From JABMQF01 sp964563755 (GTDB lineage Archaea; Nanobdellota; Nanobdellia; Woesearchaeales; UBA11576), in contig CAZLYC010000009.1 of NCBI GenBank assembly GCA_964563755.1, positions 1 to 64,000 on the forward strand: DNA of 64,000 nt, read 5' to 3'. The notes under the pieces were generated by a model. That model saw only the letters and a program-made list of their open reading frames with translations. It was not told the DNA's origin and did no database searches. Position 1 is the first letter of the stretch. Each line of letters starts with the position of its first letter. The position numbers and the translations under genes are program-made. This document shows, piece after piece, positions 40,245-49,640 of this stretch.

Positions 40245-42248
40245 TCACCTTCTAAGCACGCCTAATTCCTCAAGATGCTTGTAAACGCGCTCTTTTACAG
40301 GTCTTGTATCCGGGACAAAAGGCTTTCCTGTAATCCTCTGGCAAAGCAGGATGTAACGGACAGCACATTCAACTCTGTCTTTATCGTCGAGCATAGGAAC
40401 CTTAGCACTGCTGTTAGGGTCATAACCCTTAGCGATGACTGCATCACGCGCAAACTGCTTAGAGAGCTGCTTAGGATCCTTACCCTTGCTAAAACTCTCA
40501 GGATAGCTGTCTTTTTCCCAGAACCTCGACGAATCAGGAGTGTGGATCTCATCAATCAACAAAACCCTGCCATCCTTTGCTATGCCGAACTCATACTTAG
40601 TATCAACCAAAATAAGGCCAATCTTATCAGCAAGCAAAGCGCCTTTGCCGAAAAGCACAAGAGCATGACTTGAGAGCTGCTGCATCAGGCTCTTCTGCTC
40701 CAAAGGATTGCCAGGCAAAACTTTCATATCAAGGATATCATCAGCAGAGACAGACAAATCATGCCCGCCATAATCAGCCTTAGTCGAAGGAGTGATCATG
40801 ACATAAGGAAGTTTTTGGTTTTTCTTCATGCCATCATCCAGGCAATTGCCGCAAAACACCCTGCTGCCCTTCTCATAAGCAGTCCAGATAGAAGTAGATG
40901 ATGTACCGGTAAGATAAGCACGGACAACCATCTCAACTTTCAGCGGCGTGCATTGCTCAGCTATTGTTATTACCGGCGAAGGCCTTGCTAAAACATGATT
41001 CTGAACTAAAAATCCTGTCTCGCCAAACCACCAATGAGCCAAATCATCAAGAACCTGCCCCTTAAACGGAATGCTACCCACGACGCTATCAAACACGCTG
41101 ACACGGTCAGATGTCACAAGAACCCTCTTTTTATTTCCCAGCTTGTCTGTCATGACAAAGTTCTCTCTCACTTTCCCTTTCTCATACTTCACACCATCAG
41201 CCAATTTCGACGTGTCAAGCACAGCCAAGACATTATTCAGGTTATCTTCAGCTAATTTCCTCGCTTCATCCTCTGTCAAGAAATGACTGACATCATTTTT
41301 CATGAACAAATCATCAGAAATAGCAATCTTTTCGCCATACTTCAATTCAGTATCAGTCCTTTGCAATTCCTTATACTCCAAAAGCTTAGCGCGCAAGGAA
41401 GCGTCACCAAGAGCAAGAATCCTCACCAAAAACAGCGCAGCATTTGTCGAACTGCCGAAATACAAAGTGTTCTTAGTCCTTCCCAAGACTTTCAAGGTAT
41501 CAATAAAACTGTCCTGGTCATCGACCTTATCCGCAGAAGGCACACGGCACTGCAAAGCAATATGAGAGACACGGTCACACTCACCAATACCAAGGCTGCT
41601 TGACGCGACGTGAACACTAATCATAGCTTTGTCTTTGCAACCCTTCCTGTGCTCATGCGGAACACCAAAAATACCGGGAGACGTGTTATGGCTGCAGCCT
41701 TTTTCAGAGTTTAAAATCAAGTCAATCTTGGACAGATCCTTGGAATTCTCAGAGCAGACGACAGAAACATCATCAGAATCCAAATCCAAAATCTTCTCAG
41801 CAATAAGAATCGCCTTGTCAAGACTAGGATTATCCTTGTAATGCACAGGGACGCCGGCAACGACAGTGCCCGGAGGAATGTTATACACAGCAGTCGCAGC
41901 ATCAAGCCCGCCGCCATGAACGCCCGCAGCAGCAGGAACACCAATGATGGGCAACGTGACACTTTCAGCACTAAAAATACCAGGCAACGCAAGACTCATG
42001 CCGCCAAAAAGCACAACAACAACCTTCCTGTCTTCATCTGCAGCAGCATGAAGCTCGCTCTCAAGCGCATAAGACACAACACGCTTCAAAGTCCTGTGAC
42101 ACGAAACAACAAGAGGCCTCGGAAGATGCAAAATCCCTTTTGATGAAAGATAATCACTTATGTTCATGCCTCCGAGAGAATCATATTTTTGACCAAACGA
42201 CTCCAAATCACTAGGAGAACCGACTCCAGCTATAATGTAACGCTTCAT
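40245..42248 (-). CDS. PurE-PurE'-PurC fusion (AIR carboxylase domains plus SAICAR synthetase)
   Basis: 667 residues. Residues 1-~170 resemble PurE (GSPSDL, SCHRT with His51, LPGIFSAESVTLPIIGVPA, NAALLA-like end). Residues ~175-330 look like a second, degenerate PurE domain, ending GSSTNAALFLVRILALGDASLRAKLL. From ~345 the protein is PurC (SAICAR synthetase: KGKVRENFVMTD, TSDRVSVFDSVVGSIPFKGQVL). Fused PurC-PurE exists in animals in the opposite order. The ATG at 42248 overlaps the purN stop as ATGA, so it is preferred over the GTG at 42257. Confidence 0.8.
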   Translation of the reverse strand: MKRYIIAGVGSPSDLESFGQKYDSLGGMNISDYLSSKGILHLPRPLVVSCHRTLKRVVSYALESELHAAADEDRKVVVVLFGGMSLALPGIFSAESVTLPIIGVPAAAGVHGGGLDAATAVYNIPPGTVVAGVPVHYKDNPSLDKAILIAEKILDLDSDDVSVVCSENSKDLSKIDLILNSEKGCSHNTSPGIFGVPHEHRKGCKDKAMISVHVASSSLGIGECDRVSHIALQCRVPSADKVDDQDSFIDTLKVLGRTKNTLYFGSSTNAALFLVRILALGDASLRAKLLEYKELQRTDTELKYGEKIAISDDLFMKNDVSHFLTEDEARKLAEDNLNNVLAVLDTSKLADGVKYEKGKVRENFVMTDKLGNKKRVLVTSDRVSVFDSVVGSIPFKGQVLDDLAHWWFGETGFLVQNHVLARPSPVITIAEQCTPLKVEMVVRAYLTGTSSTSIWTAYEKGSRVFCGNCLDDGMKKNQKLPYVMITPSTKADYGGHDLSVSADDILDMKVLPGNPLEQKSLMQQLSSHALVLFGKGALLADKIGLILVDTKYEFGIAKDGRVLLIDEIHTPDSSRFWEKDSYPESFSKGKDPKQLSKQFARDAVIAKGYDPNSSAKVPMLDDKDRVECAVRYILLCQRITGKPFVPDTRPVKERVYKHLEELGVLRR

Positions 42249-43159
42249 TCCAGGCACACCCCCTTATACGACAACTTCTCGCCTTTATAGAACACAGAAA
42301 CATTATCGAGCTCAAAACTGCCCTTCGCAATCTCCTCTAGAGCAAAACAATAAGCAGGAAAATCACACACATGTTTCTGAAGCTCCTGATGCTTCTTCAC
42401 AAACAGCTCTGAGAAGATGTACTTGAAAAAAATATCATCAGATATCTCTCTTTTGTCCTCGGGAACATTATTCCTTGCGTATTCCTTATCAAGAACATAC
42501 TTCTTAGTGTAATCATCAACATATCTGCACAGGATGCGAGCCATATCGACAGAATAACGCTCGACAGGCAGAGGCTTTGACATGACGAGTATCTCGCCAG
42601 CATCAACCTTATCACGAACCATGTGAATTGACGTCCTTGTCTCATTTTCTCCGCCAAGAATAGCATCAAGAACAGCATTGTCACCAGTATACTTCCGTTT
42701 ACCATCCTCTTTTAGTATAGAAAGGTCTGCAGGATGGCTGTTAATCATCCTGTCACTGAACTCAGAAAGCAGTGGAGAATATAACCTCAGCATGTATCCA
42801 GCAAGAGCGACCAAATCAATGCTGAAATTATGCTTATCAGACGCATCAAGCAACAGATCCCTGCTTCTCTCGTCGAACTCTTTTCTCATATCCTTATCCT
42901 TACGCTCTTTTTTGTTTTCGTAATCCATTCCCTTTTCTTTCATGAAATCATCAAGATGGTTGTACACGACAGGAATATTCTCCCTGATTCCAATCTTATG
43001 CGCCCTAGAATAACGATTGTCAGTAAAGAGCGCGACAACCCTGAAAAAATGGATGCCTGTCAACTTCTGACGTTCAATCAAAGCATCTATAGTGCTGCAG
43101 CTGCCAGAACCGAAAGCCACAACCTGCATCGGCAGCTCACCATTGAAAATCTTCTTCAT
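42245..43159 (-). CDS. purN: PurN-like GAR formyltransferase
   Basis: 304 residues, about 100 more than typical PurN. It is the folate-dependent transformylase converting GAR to FGAR. INSHPADLSIL contains the Asn140/His142 pair, and KVDAGEILVMS contains Asp186, equivalents of the catalytic N106/H108/D144. The insertion at about 75-110 is Lys/Glu/Asp-rich. The C-terminal ~100 residues are extra, of unknown role. The ATG overlaps the purD stop as TGATG; an alternative TTG is 3 bases upstream. Confidence 0.85.
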   Translation of the reverse strand: MKKIFNGELPMQVVAFGSGSCSTIDALIERQKLTGIHFFRVVALFTDNRYSRAHKIGIRENIPVVYNHLDDFMKEKGMDYENKKERKDKDMRKEFDERSRDLLLDASDKHNFSIDLVALAGYMLRLYSPLLSEFSDRMINSHPADLSILKEDGKRKYTGDNAVLDAILGGENETRTSIHMVRDKVDAGEILVMSKPLPVERYSVDMARILCRYVDDYTKKYVLDKEYARNNVPEDKREISDDIFFKYIFSELFVKKHQELQKHVCDFPAYCFALEEIAKGSFELDNVSVFYKGEKLSYKGVCLE

Positions 43160-44463
43160 CAAAGCACCCTGTAACCTATATCATTACGGAAAGATTTATT
43201 CTTGAAATAGACATGCTTCTCAGCCTCGTAAGCACGGTCTATCGCATCTTTGTGACTCTTATCGCTTACCGACGTAACTCCCATTATCCGTCCACCGTCA
43301 GTCACCAGTCTGCTACCAATAAGCTTAGTTCCCGCATGAAACAACACGACATCCTTCATGCTTTTCAGCTTGCGGCCAAAAGAAATCTCCTCACCTTTAC
43401 TTTTGCCAGAAGGGTAAGAACCCTCAACAAGGACAACACAGCAAGAATACGCGTCCTTGAGCTTAAAATCAGACTCACTAAGCCTTCCACTCAAACAATC
43501 ATTGAACAACTTATACGGGTCCGCGTCCACAAGAGGCACGATAGCCTGCGTCTCAGGGTCACCAAACCTGCAGTTGTATTCTATAAGATAAGGCCTGCCA
43601 TCCTGCATCATGACAGCAAAATACAGCACTCCCTTGTAATCAAGACTCTCTTTCTTCATACCCTCAATCGTAGGCACAATAATCTCATCAGTTATCCTCT
43701 TCTCAAGAACAGCATCGACAAGTCTCGTCGGAGCATAAGCACCCATGCCTCCAGTATTAGGACCAGTATCCTTCTCATAACGCCTCTTATGATCCTGAGA
43801 ATGGGAAAACAGCCTGTAAGAATTACCGTCTGTAACAGCAATGATTGACGCTTCCTCACCAGAAAGACGCTCCTCAAGAAGCAGCTTCTTACCAGCATTG
43901 CCGAAGTTCTCCACTGAATCAATAGCCGCCAATGTCTCCTTGATATTATCATTAACAATAACGCCTTTTCCGCCGCAGATGCCGTCAGCCTTCACGACAA
44001 GAAGCGGCTTCCTGCCATCAGCAGTAGACCTCTCAAGATAACTCTTCGCAGCACGAATATTCGACTCAACATTCTCATTCTCAAAAGGAGCAAAATCAGG
44101 AACAGGAATATTATGCCTCTTGGCAAACTTACGTGCAAAAATCTTGCTGCCCTCAAGCTCAGCACAACTCTTCGACGGACAAAAAAGCCTTACACCTTTA
44201 TCCAAAAATTCCCTTTCCCTCCAATAATCAGCCAACCCATCAACAATCTGCCTTTCAGGACCGACAACAACAAGGCTTGCGTAATTCTTCACTGCCTCAT
44301 GCGCGACAGCGTCAAAATCATCGATGTCAATATCGATATTCTTCCCAATAGACGCAGTGCCTCCATTACCCGGAGCAGCCAAGACCTCGTGATTGTACTG
44401 CTTAAACCACCATGCCAACGCGTGTTCACGTCCACCATTGCCTAAAATCATCACTTTAGCCAT
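43159..44463 (-). CDS. purD: GAR synthetase (PurD)
   Basis: It ligates phosphoribosylamine and glycine to GAR with ATP. 434 residues: MAKVMILGNGGREHALAWW (N-domain), PLLVVKADGICGGKGVIV (ATP-grasp lysines), HKRRYEKDTGPNTGGMGAY, and RFGDPETQAIVPLV (metal and ATP site), all standard PurD signatures. It lies 24 bases after purQ. Confidence 0.95.
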   Translation of the reverse strand: MAKVMILGNGGREHALAWWFKQYNHEVLAAPGNGGTASIGKNIDIDIDDFDAVAHEAVKNYASLVVVGPERQIVDGLADYWREREFLDKGVRLFCPSKSCAELEGSKIFARKFAKRHNIPVPDFAPFENENVESNIRAAKSYLERSTADGRKPLLVVKADGICGGKGVIVNDNIKETLAAIDSVENFGNAGKKLLLEERLSGEEASIIAVTDGNSYRLFSHSQDHKRRYEKDTGPNTGGMGAYAPTRLVDAVLEKRITDEIIVPTIEGMKKESLDYKGVLYFAVMMQDGRPYLIEYNCRFGDPETQAIVPLVDADPYKLFNDCLSGRLSESDFKLKDAYSCCVVLVEGSYPSGKSKGEEISFGRKLKSMKDVVLFHAGTKLIGSRLVTDGGRIMGVTSVSDKSHKDAIDRAYEAEKHVYFKNKSFRNDIGYRVL

Positions 44464-44487
44464 TTTTTTTCTTCTCTTTCTTCCTCC

Positions 44488-45258
44488 TTACCTGAAATAA
44501 TCAACAGCATTATTGAAAATCATCATGCAGTCTGTCTCGTCGGGAAGCTCCCTCTCATCCCTTGATGCAATCTCCCTCTTCAACGTGTACAGAGCATCCT
44601 GCACAGACAAAATCGACCTTTCCGGATGCGGCATGAGGCCAAAAAACCTGCCAGTCGGGTCACAGATGCCAGCAATATCCTCAACAGACCCATTAGGATT
44701 ATCATCATACCTCAAAACAACCTGACTATTCTCGTTCAGACGCGAAAGAACATCATCATTCGCGTAAAAACGTCCTTCACCATGAGCAATAGGCATGAAA
44801 AGCCTCTTGATACCTTTTGTCCAGACGCAATTGTTACCCTCAACAACACTAATATCCGTCCACAAATCCCTGTAACGTGCAGAACTATTGAAAGTCAGAG
44901 CAGAATCAGCACGACCATACCTGCCAATATCCGAAGGGAAAAAACCAAGCTGAGACATAATCTGAAAACCATTGCAGATACCGATAGACAAAGTATCCCG
45001 CTCAATGAAACGGGTAAGAGCATCGCTTAATCTGTCGCGCGCATAGTTTGCGTAAGCAAGACCAGAGCCAGTATCGTCTCCCATGCTAAAACCGCCAGGC
45101 CAGACAAGAATCCTGCAGTCATCAAGCACTTTTACATCTGACACTACATCATTTATATGCATAATCTTCGGACTAGAACCAGCACGCTCGAAAGCATAAG
45201 CTGTCTCCTTCTCACAATTGATTCCATAACCGCTAAGTATCAAAGTTTTGGGCCCCAT
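44488..45258 (-). CDS. purQ: FGAM synthase glutaminase subunit PurQ
   Basis: 256 residues. A class I glutamine amidotransferase: GICNGFQIM with nucleophile Cys95, VWPGGFSMGDDTGSG, and a C-terminal PHPERSILSVQ with the His/Glu of the triad. It delivers ammonia to PurL. It starts directly after the purL stop (TGAATG). Confidence 0.93.
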   Translation of the reverse strand: MGPKTLILSGYGINCEKETAYAFERAGSSPKIMHINDVVSDVKVLDDCRILVWPGGFSMGDDTGSGLAYANYARDRLSDALTRFIERDTLSIGICNGFQIMSQLGFFPSDIGRYGRADSALTFNSSARYRDLWTDISVVEGNNCVWTKGIKRLFMPIAHGEGRFYANDDVLSRLNENSQVVLRYDDNPNGSVEDIAGICDPTGRFFGLMPHPERSILSVQDALYTLKREIASRDERELPDETDCMMIFNNAVDYFR

Positions 45259-48200
45259 TCAATAACCTCGCAACCTCTTCTTGTAATTTTCAGCGAGATT
45301 AGCCACTCTCGCATCAATCACCTTCTCATCCTTGCCAAGGAAAACCCTAAAATCCCTGTCATCGGTCACTTTCCCTACATAGCAGAACGGAACATCGTAG
45401 AGCATGCTCTCAAAATCATCACACTTACGCGGGTCAACAGTCACAACAAACCTGCCCTGCGACTCACTGAACAAAATCTCATCAGCATACTCAGTCCCGA
45501 CAACAGACTTCTGCGCAATCAAGTTATCAAGGTCCAATTCCATCCCAAGACCACCGCCAATAGCAGTCTTTGCAAGCGCAACACCCAATCCACCTGACGA
45601 AACACTGCAGCACGATGCGACAAGACCTCTTTCGATGGCACGCTCCATAGCCTTGTATGTGTCAAGGAAGCTATCTGGAACAACTTCAGGGACAGAATGC
45701 CCTAGGAAACCGGCACCATCAATCTTCTCGCCGACCATATCATAATACTCAGAACCGCCAAGATCAGGATAAGTGATGCCTACAACATAGACAATATCAC
45801 CTGCGCACTTAGCATCCAAGGTCTGGCACTTACGGACATCATCAACAATGCTCAAGCCAGAAACAAGCAGCGTCGGAAGAGCATCAATGACTATCTTATT
45901 CCCATTCTCATCAAAACCCTTGAAAGTATTGAACATGCTGTCCTTCCCAGAGATGAAAGGAGCAAGATAAGCTGTCGACAGATCATAACACGCCTTGACA
46001 GCACGCTTAAGCTGACCGAGCCGCTCAGGCTCATCAGAAGAACACCAGCAGAAATTGTCAAGCAACGCAATCCTGTCAAGCCTGCCGCCGACCGCAATAA
46101 GATTCCTGACAACAGTATCAATCGCGCACGCAGCCATGTTATATGTATCAATCAAGCCGTACCTCGGATACAAAGACTGCGTGGCAGCAACCCCCTTCCA
46201 TGACTCCAGGACAGGCCTGTTAACAGTAGCATCAGAATCAACCTTGCCTTTTCCGACCAGGGGCTTAACAACAGAACCCCCTTGAACTTCATGGTCGAAC
46301 TGCTCAAAAACAAACTCTTTGCTGCAGATATTAAGACGAGAAAGCATATCTTCCAGACTGCCTGTGAGGTCATCAGGCTCATCAAAATCAGGCTCAACAG
46401 CACCATAACTATCCTGTTCATAATCAGATTCAAGAACCCTTTGAGGAAGACCATCATGCAGGAAATTGATATCGATATCAAGCACATTCTTACCATTGAA
46501 ATTCGCCCTGCACCTGCCTGAATCATCAAAACGACCAATAACAGTCGCTTCAACATCATGCTTCCTCATGATATCCATGAATCCAGAAATATTATCTTCA
46601 GGGATAGCGAGAGTCATCCTCTCCTGCGATTCAGAAATCAATATCTGGTCAGGCCGCATACCATGATACTTCAGAGGCACTTTGTCAAGCTCAATAGTCG
46701 CGCCACCGCACTCACGAGCCATCTCATAGACAGAACAAGACAAGCCACCAGCACCATTATCAGTAATAGAATCATACAGCTTCAAATCCCTGACCTCTTT
46801 TAGCAGCGCATCGCTCATCTTCTTCTGCGTAATTGGGTCACCAATCTGCACAGCGCTGTTTGGAGAACCAGAATCCATAGATTCAGACGAGAAAGTTGCG
46901 CCATGGATACCGTCTAGACCCACACGGCCGCCGACCATCACGACCAAATCACCAGGCCTTGCCTTCTTCTCATAAATCCTGTCCCCTTCCTTCTCAAGAG
47001 GGATAAGACCCTGCACACCGACAAAAACAAGAGGCTTGCCGCCATAACTATCATGGAAAAAAGCACCACCCTGAGATGTAGGGATGCCTGACTTGTTCCC
47101 GCCATCCTTCACCCCAGAGACAACGCCATCCATGATGCTCCTGGGACTAAGAATCCTCCCTTCAAGCGTACCATCCAATCTTTTATCCCTGAAAAGCTTC
47201 CTCTTGCTCTTAGGATCAGCAAAGCAGAAATAAAATCTGTGATTAAATGGAATCGCGCCCATGCCAGCACCAATAGCATCACGGTCAACACCGACGATAC
47301 CAGTGATTGCGCCGCCATAAGGGTCAAGAGCTGACGGAGAATTATGCGTCTCAACCTTCTCAGTTATCGCCCAGTACTTATCGAACTTTATTATGCCAGA
47401 ATTATCACTAAAAACAGAAAGAAGGAAATCTTCCTTGCCAAGAGCCTTCCATCGTCTCCTGATTTCCTCAGTCGCGCCCCTTATGTACTTCTTGAAAAGA
47501 CCTTCCTTGATATCATCATCTAAAGCCGCGGCAAAAATAGTATGCTTGCAATGCTCAGACCAGGTCTGCGCGAGGCACTCAAGCTCTACATCAGTAGGGT
47601 CCCTGCCGACCTTGTTGAAATAATCCACAATCACCCTCATCGGAGCAGCATCGTCGATATCCAAAGCAAGAGGACCACGATGACAACCAGTCATAGGGTC
47701 AATTATCCCCTTCTTCGCAATCAACCTGAGCTCATCTTGGTCCATAATTCTTATCGGAACAACAATGGAACCCTGTTCACAACCAAGAACAACCTTAGGA
47801 ACATACGCTTCAAGCATGCTTCTCTTGAAATCATGCGCTGAAGTGCAGACTATATTCTGTATAAGAGGATTCGCAAGCATCTCACCGATATCCCTGCACA
47901 GCTTCTCATCAACCTCACCCTTAATTATCAGAAGCTCTGACGAATGCACGCCTTCATTATCAGCAAAAGGCTCATTGAGCTTTGCTTCAATGCCTTTCCT
48001 CACAGTATTGCCGACATTATCAGTGACACCTGGCTTAAAACCAATCTCCAACACATAATCAGCATCGCCGATATCAAAACAATTATCCAATCTCGCTTCC
48101 TGGACAACATTATTATGAAGCATGCCTATTATGTGGACCAGTTCACCAATAGAGAACTCCTTATTTATCGAATAAGAATCAATGACATCTATTCTATCTA

Positions 48201-48318
48201 TCTTCGCCTGCCTCAAAGCGCCCTCTTCCATAAGGCAACGGACCTTATCAGCGACGACCTTGCCTCTTGAATCAATACTCCCTTTGTATTTTACATCAAT
48301 CCTTGCCATAACACTCAA
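45259..48318 (-). CDS. purL: FGAM synthase, PurS-PurL fusion (PurSL)
   Basis: About 1019 residues: an N-terminal ~200-residue region with PurS-like beta-alpha units (ARIDVKYKGSIDSRG, and a second unit with YVLEIGFKPGVTDNVGNTV), then PurL. TWSEHCKHTIF, GVGGAITGIVGVD-type and PTLLVSGLSIVDDVR motifs mark the two ATP-binding halves. It makes FGAM from FGAR using ammonia from PurQ. PurSL fusions are known in some archaea and bacteria. The TTG at 48318 overlaps the purM stop (TTGA) and has GAGG 7 bases upstream; ATG 48309 is an alternative. Confidence 0.9.
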   Translation of the reverse strand: MSVMARIDVKYKGSIDSRGKVVADKVRCLMEEGALRQAKIDRIDVIDSYSINKEFSIGELVHIIGMLHNNVVQEARLDNCFDIGDADYVLEIGFKPGVTDNVGNTVRKGIEAKLNEPFADNEGVHSSELLIIKGEVDEKLCRDIGEMLANPLIQNIVCTSAHDFKRSMLEAYVPKVVLGCEQGSIVVPIRIMDQDELRLIAKKGIIDPMTGCHRGPLALDIDDAAPMRVIVDYFNKVGRDPTDVELECLAQTWSEHCKHTIFAAALDDDIKEGLFKKYIRGATEEIRRRWKALGKEDFLLSVFSDNSGIIKFDKYWAITEKVETHNSPSALDPYGGAITGIVGVDRDAIGAGMGAIPFNHRFYFCFADPKSKRKLFRDKRLDGTLEGRILSPRSIMDGVVSGVKDGGNKSGIPTSQGGAFFHDSYGGKPLVFVGVQGLIPLEKEGDRIYEKKARPGDLVVMVGGRVGLDGIHGATFSSESMDSGSPNSAVQIGDPITQKKMSDALLKEVRDLKLYDSITDNGAGGLSCSVYEMARECGGATIELDKVPLKYHGMRPDQILISESQERMTLAIPEDNISGFMDIMRKHDVEATVIGRFDDSGRCRANFNGKNVLDIDINFLHDGLPQRVLESDYEQDSYGAVEPDFDEPDDLTGSLEDMLSRLNICSKEFVFEQFDHEVQGGSVVKPLVGKGKVDSDATVNRPVLESWKGVAATQSLYPRYGLIDTYNMAACAIDTVVRNLIAVGGRLDRIALLDNFCWCSSDEPERLGQLKRAVKACYDLSTAYLAPFISGKDSMFNTFKGFDENGNKIVIDALPTLLVSGLSIVDDVRKCQTLDAKCAGDIVYVVGITYPDLGGSEYYDMVGEKIDGAGFLGHSVPEVVPDSFLDTYKAMERAIERGLVASCCSVSSGGLGVALAKTAIGGGLGMELDLDNLIAQKSVVGTEYADEILFSESQGRFVVTVDPRKCDDFESMLYDVPFCYVGKVTDDRDFRVFLGKDEKVIDARVANLAENYKKRLRGY

Positions 48319-49454
48319 CCGTATCCCTCAAAAGAGTAATCCCCATCAGGAGCATAATCTTTTCCCCTAAGGTTAAGCAGGACGCTTGGCCCGTCAGCTT
48401 TTCCCTCGACAACCTTGCCGACAATCTTCGCATCATGCCCTTCCTCATTCGCGATAGTGCATGCCACACGCGCCTCTTCCATATCCTCAACTATGACTGC
48501 AAAGCCCATGCCCATATTCATCTTGGTCCAGGCATGCTCAACATCGTACTTGCCTTCATTCATAACAAGACGATGTATCGGAAGAGGGTCCATAGGGTCA
48601 TCAATCAGATACACGATGCCTTTCCCGAACCTGTTGAAATTCTTAAGACCATAACCGGTTATGTTCACACCGTACGTGGAGCAGGTTATTCCGCAGATTC
48701 TCGACATAGTCTTAAGATAGAGCTTTGTAGGAGCAAGCAACGCATCCCCGACAGTAGTCTTAGTGCCTTCTATCAAGTCATCAAGCCTGAACTTCCCTGT
48801 GTAGAGCTCCTTATACTCATCTCTTTGCTCAACAACCTTGTCAAGCAGCACGTGCCTCGCGAAAGTATACCCGTTGCTGTGCAGCCCGGACGAACCAATG
48901 CCGACGATGATATCACCTGGCTCCGGAGCAAAAGAAGGAAGATGCTTCTTCTCAATAAAAGCAGTGACGGTCGCTGCGATATCATAGCCATAACCCGGAA
49001 CAGGGCCTGTCACCATCTCCTCGACGCTTGCAGTCTCATGCTTGCCGTAATTTATGTTCCACTTGGAGCTCTTAATCACGCACTGCTTCAACGCAGAATC
49101 AATGCCCCTGACAATATCACCCATCTTTTCCTCTTCAACCTTCTGCTGCACCGCAAAATAGACGTTCATCACGTCAGGAATCACCTGGCCAAAAGTCGCC
49201 AAGTCATTAATGTTCATAGCAACAAGGTCAAAACCTACAGTATCATACCTATCCATCAACTGGCTCAAGAAAAGCTTTGTGCCGACGCCATCATTCGCAA
49301 GAAGCATGTAATGATTCGGATAGACAGCATCATTCTGCCTGATTTCAGCAAAAAGACCGCCCTTTCCAGTCCTTCTTGAAAGGAACTCTCTGCTCATAGC
49401 ATTCTTACCAGCAGAAACAGCTTTTGCCTCTATCTTTTCATAATCATCTGACAT
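48315..49454 (-). CDS. purM: AIR synthetase (PurM)
   Basis: It cyclises FGAM to AIR with ATP. 379 residues: MLLANDGVGTKLFLSQ, FDLVAMNINDLATFGQVIPDVM, GLHSNGYTFARHV and HAWTKMNMGMGFAVIVE match PurM. It is the first gene of the nine-gene operon. Two TATA-like elements lie upstream. Confidence 0.93.
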   Translation of the reverse strand: MSDDYEKIEAKAVSAGKNAMSREFLSRRTGKGGLFAEIRQNDAVYPNHYMLLANDGVGTKLFLSQLMDRYDTVGFDLVAMNINDLATFGQVIPDVMNVYFAVQQKVEEEKMGDIVRGIDSALKQCVIKSSKWNINYGKHETASVEEMVTGPVPGYGYDIAATVTAFIEKKHLPSFAPEPGDIIVGIGSSGLHSNGYTFARHVLLDKVVEQRDEYKELYTGKFRLDDLIEGTKTTVGDALLAPTKLYLKTMSRICGITCSTYGVNITGYGLKNFNRFGKGIVYLIDDPMDPLPIHRLVMNEGKYDVEHAWTKMNMGMGFAVIVEDMEEARVACTIANEEGHDAKIVGKVVEGKADGPSVLLNLRGKDYAPDGDYSFEGYG

Positions 49455-49510
49455 GAACTACACCTCTGACATGATATCCTGACGAAAAACAAGACAACGG
49501 TATGCATGAG

Positions 49511-49612
49511 AACGAGTTTAAAACAGTGATTGCCTCTATTTTTAAGGCCATCCTCCACCCGCGCCCTAAAATCCGGCGCTTAACTTCCCACGCCCAACTC
49601 TATATAAAAAGA
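49511..49612 (-). promoter_or_regulatory. Promoter region of the purM-led operon
   Basis: On the minus strand CTTTTTATATAGAG (about 49600-49612) and GTTTTAAACT (about 49512-49522) are both TATA-like; the nearer one would leave a leader of about 35 bases and the farther one about 120. No riboswitch structure is evident. Confidence 0.4.
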
Positions 49613-49640
49613 TTTGTAGTCCTAACACTGTAATAAAAAA

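Noticed and set aside
48435..49379. Long plus-strand open frame opposite purM
   Set aside because: It is antisense to a clear PurM gene, with no ribosome site or recognisable protein; it reflects codon bias of purM.
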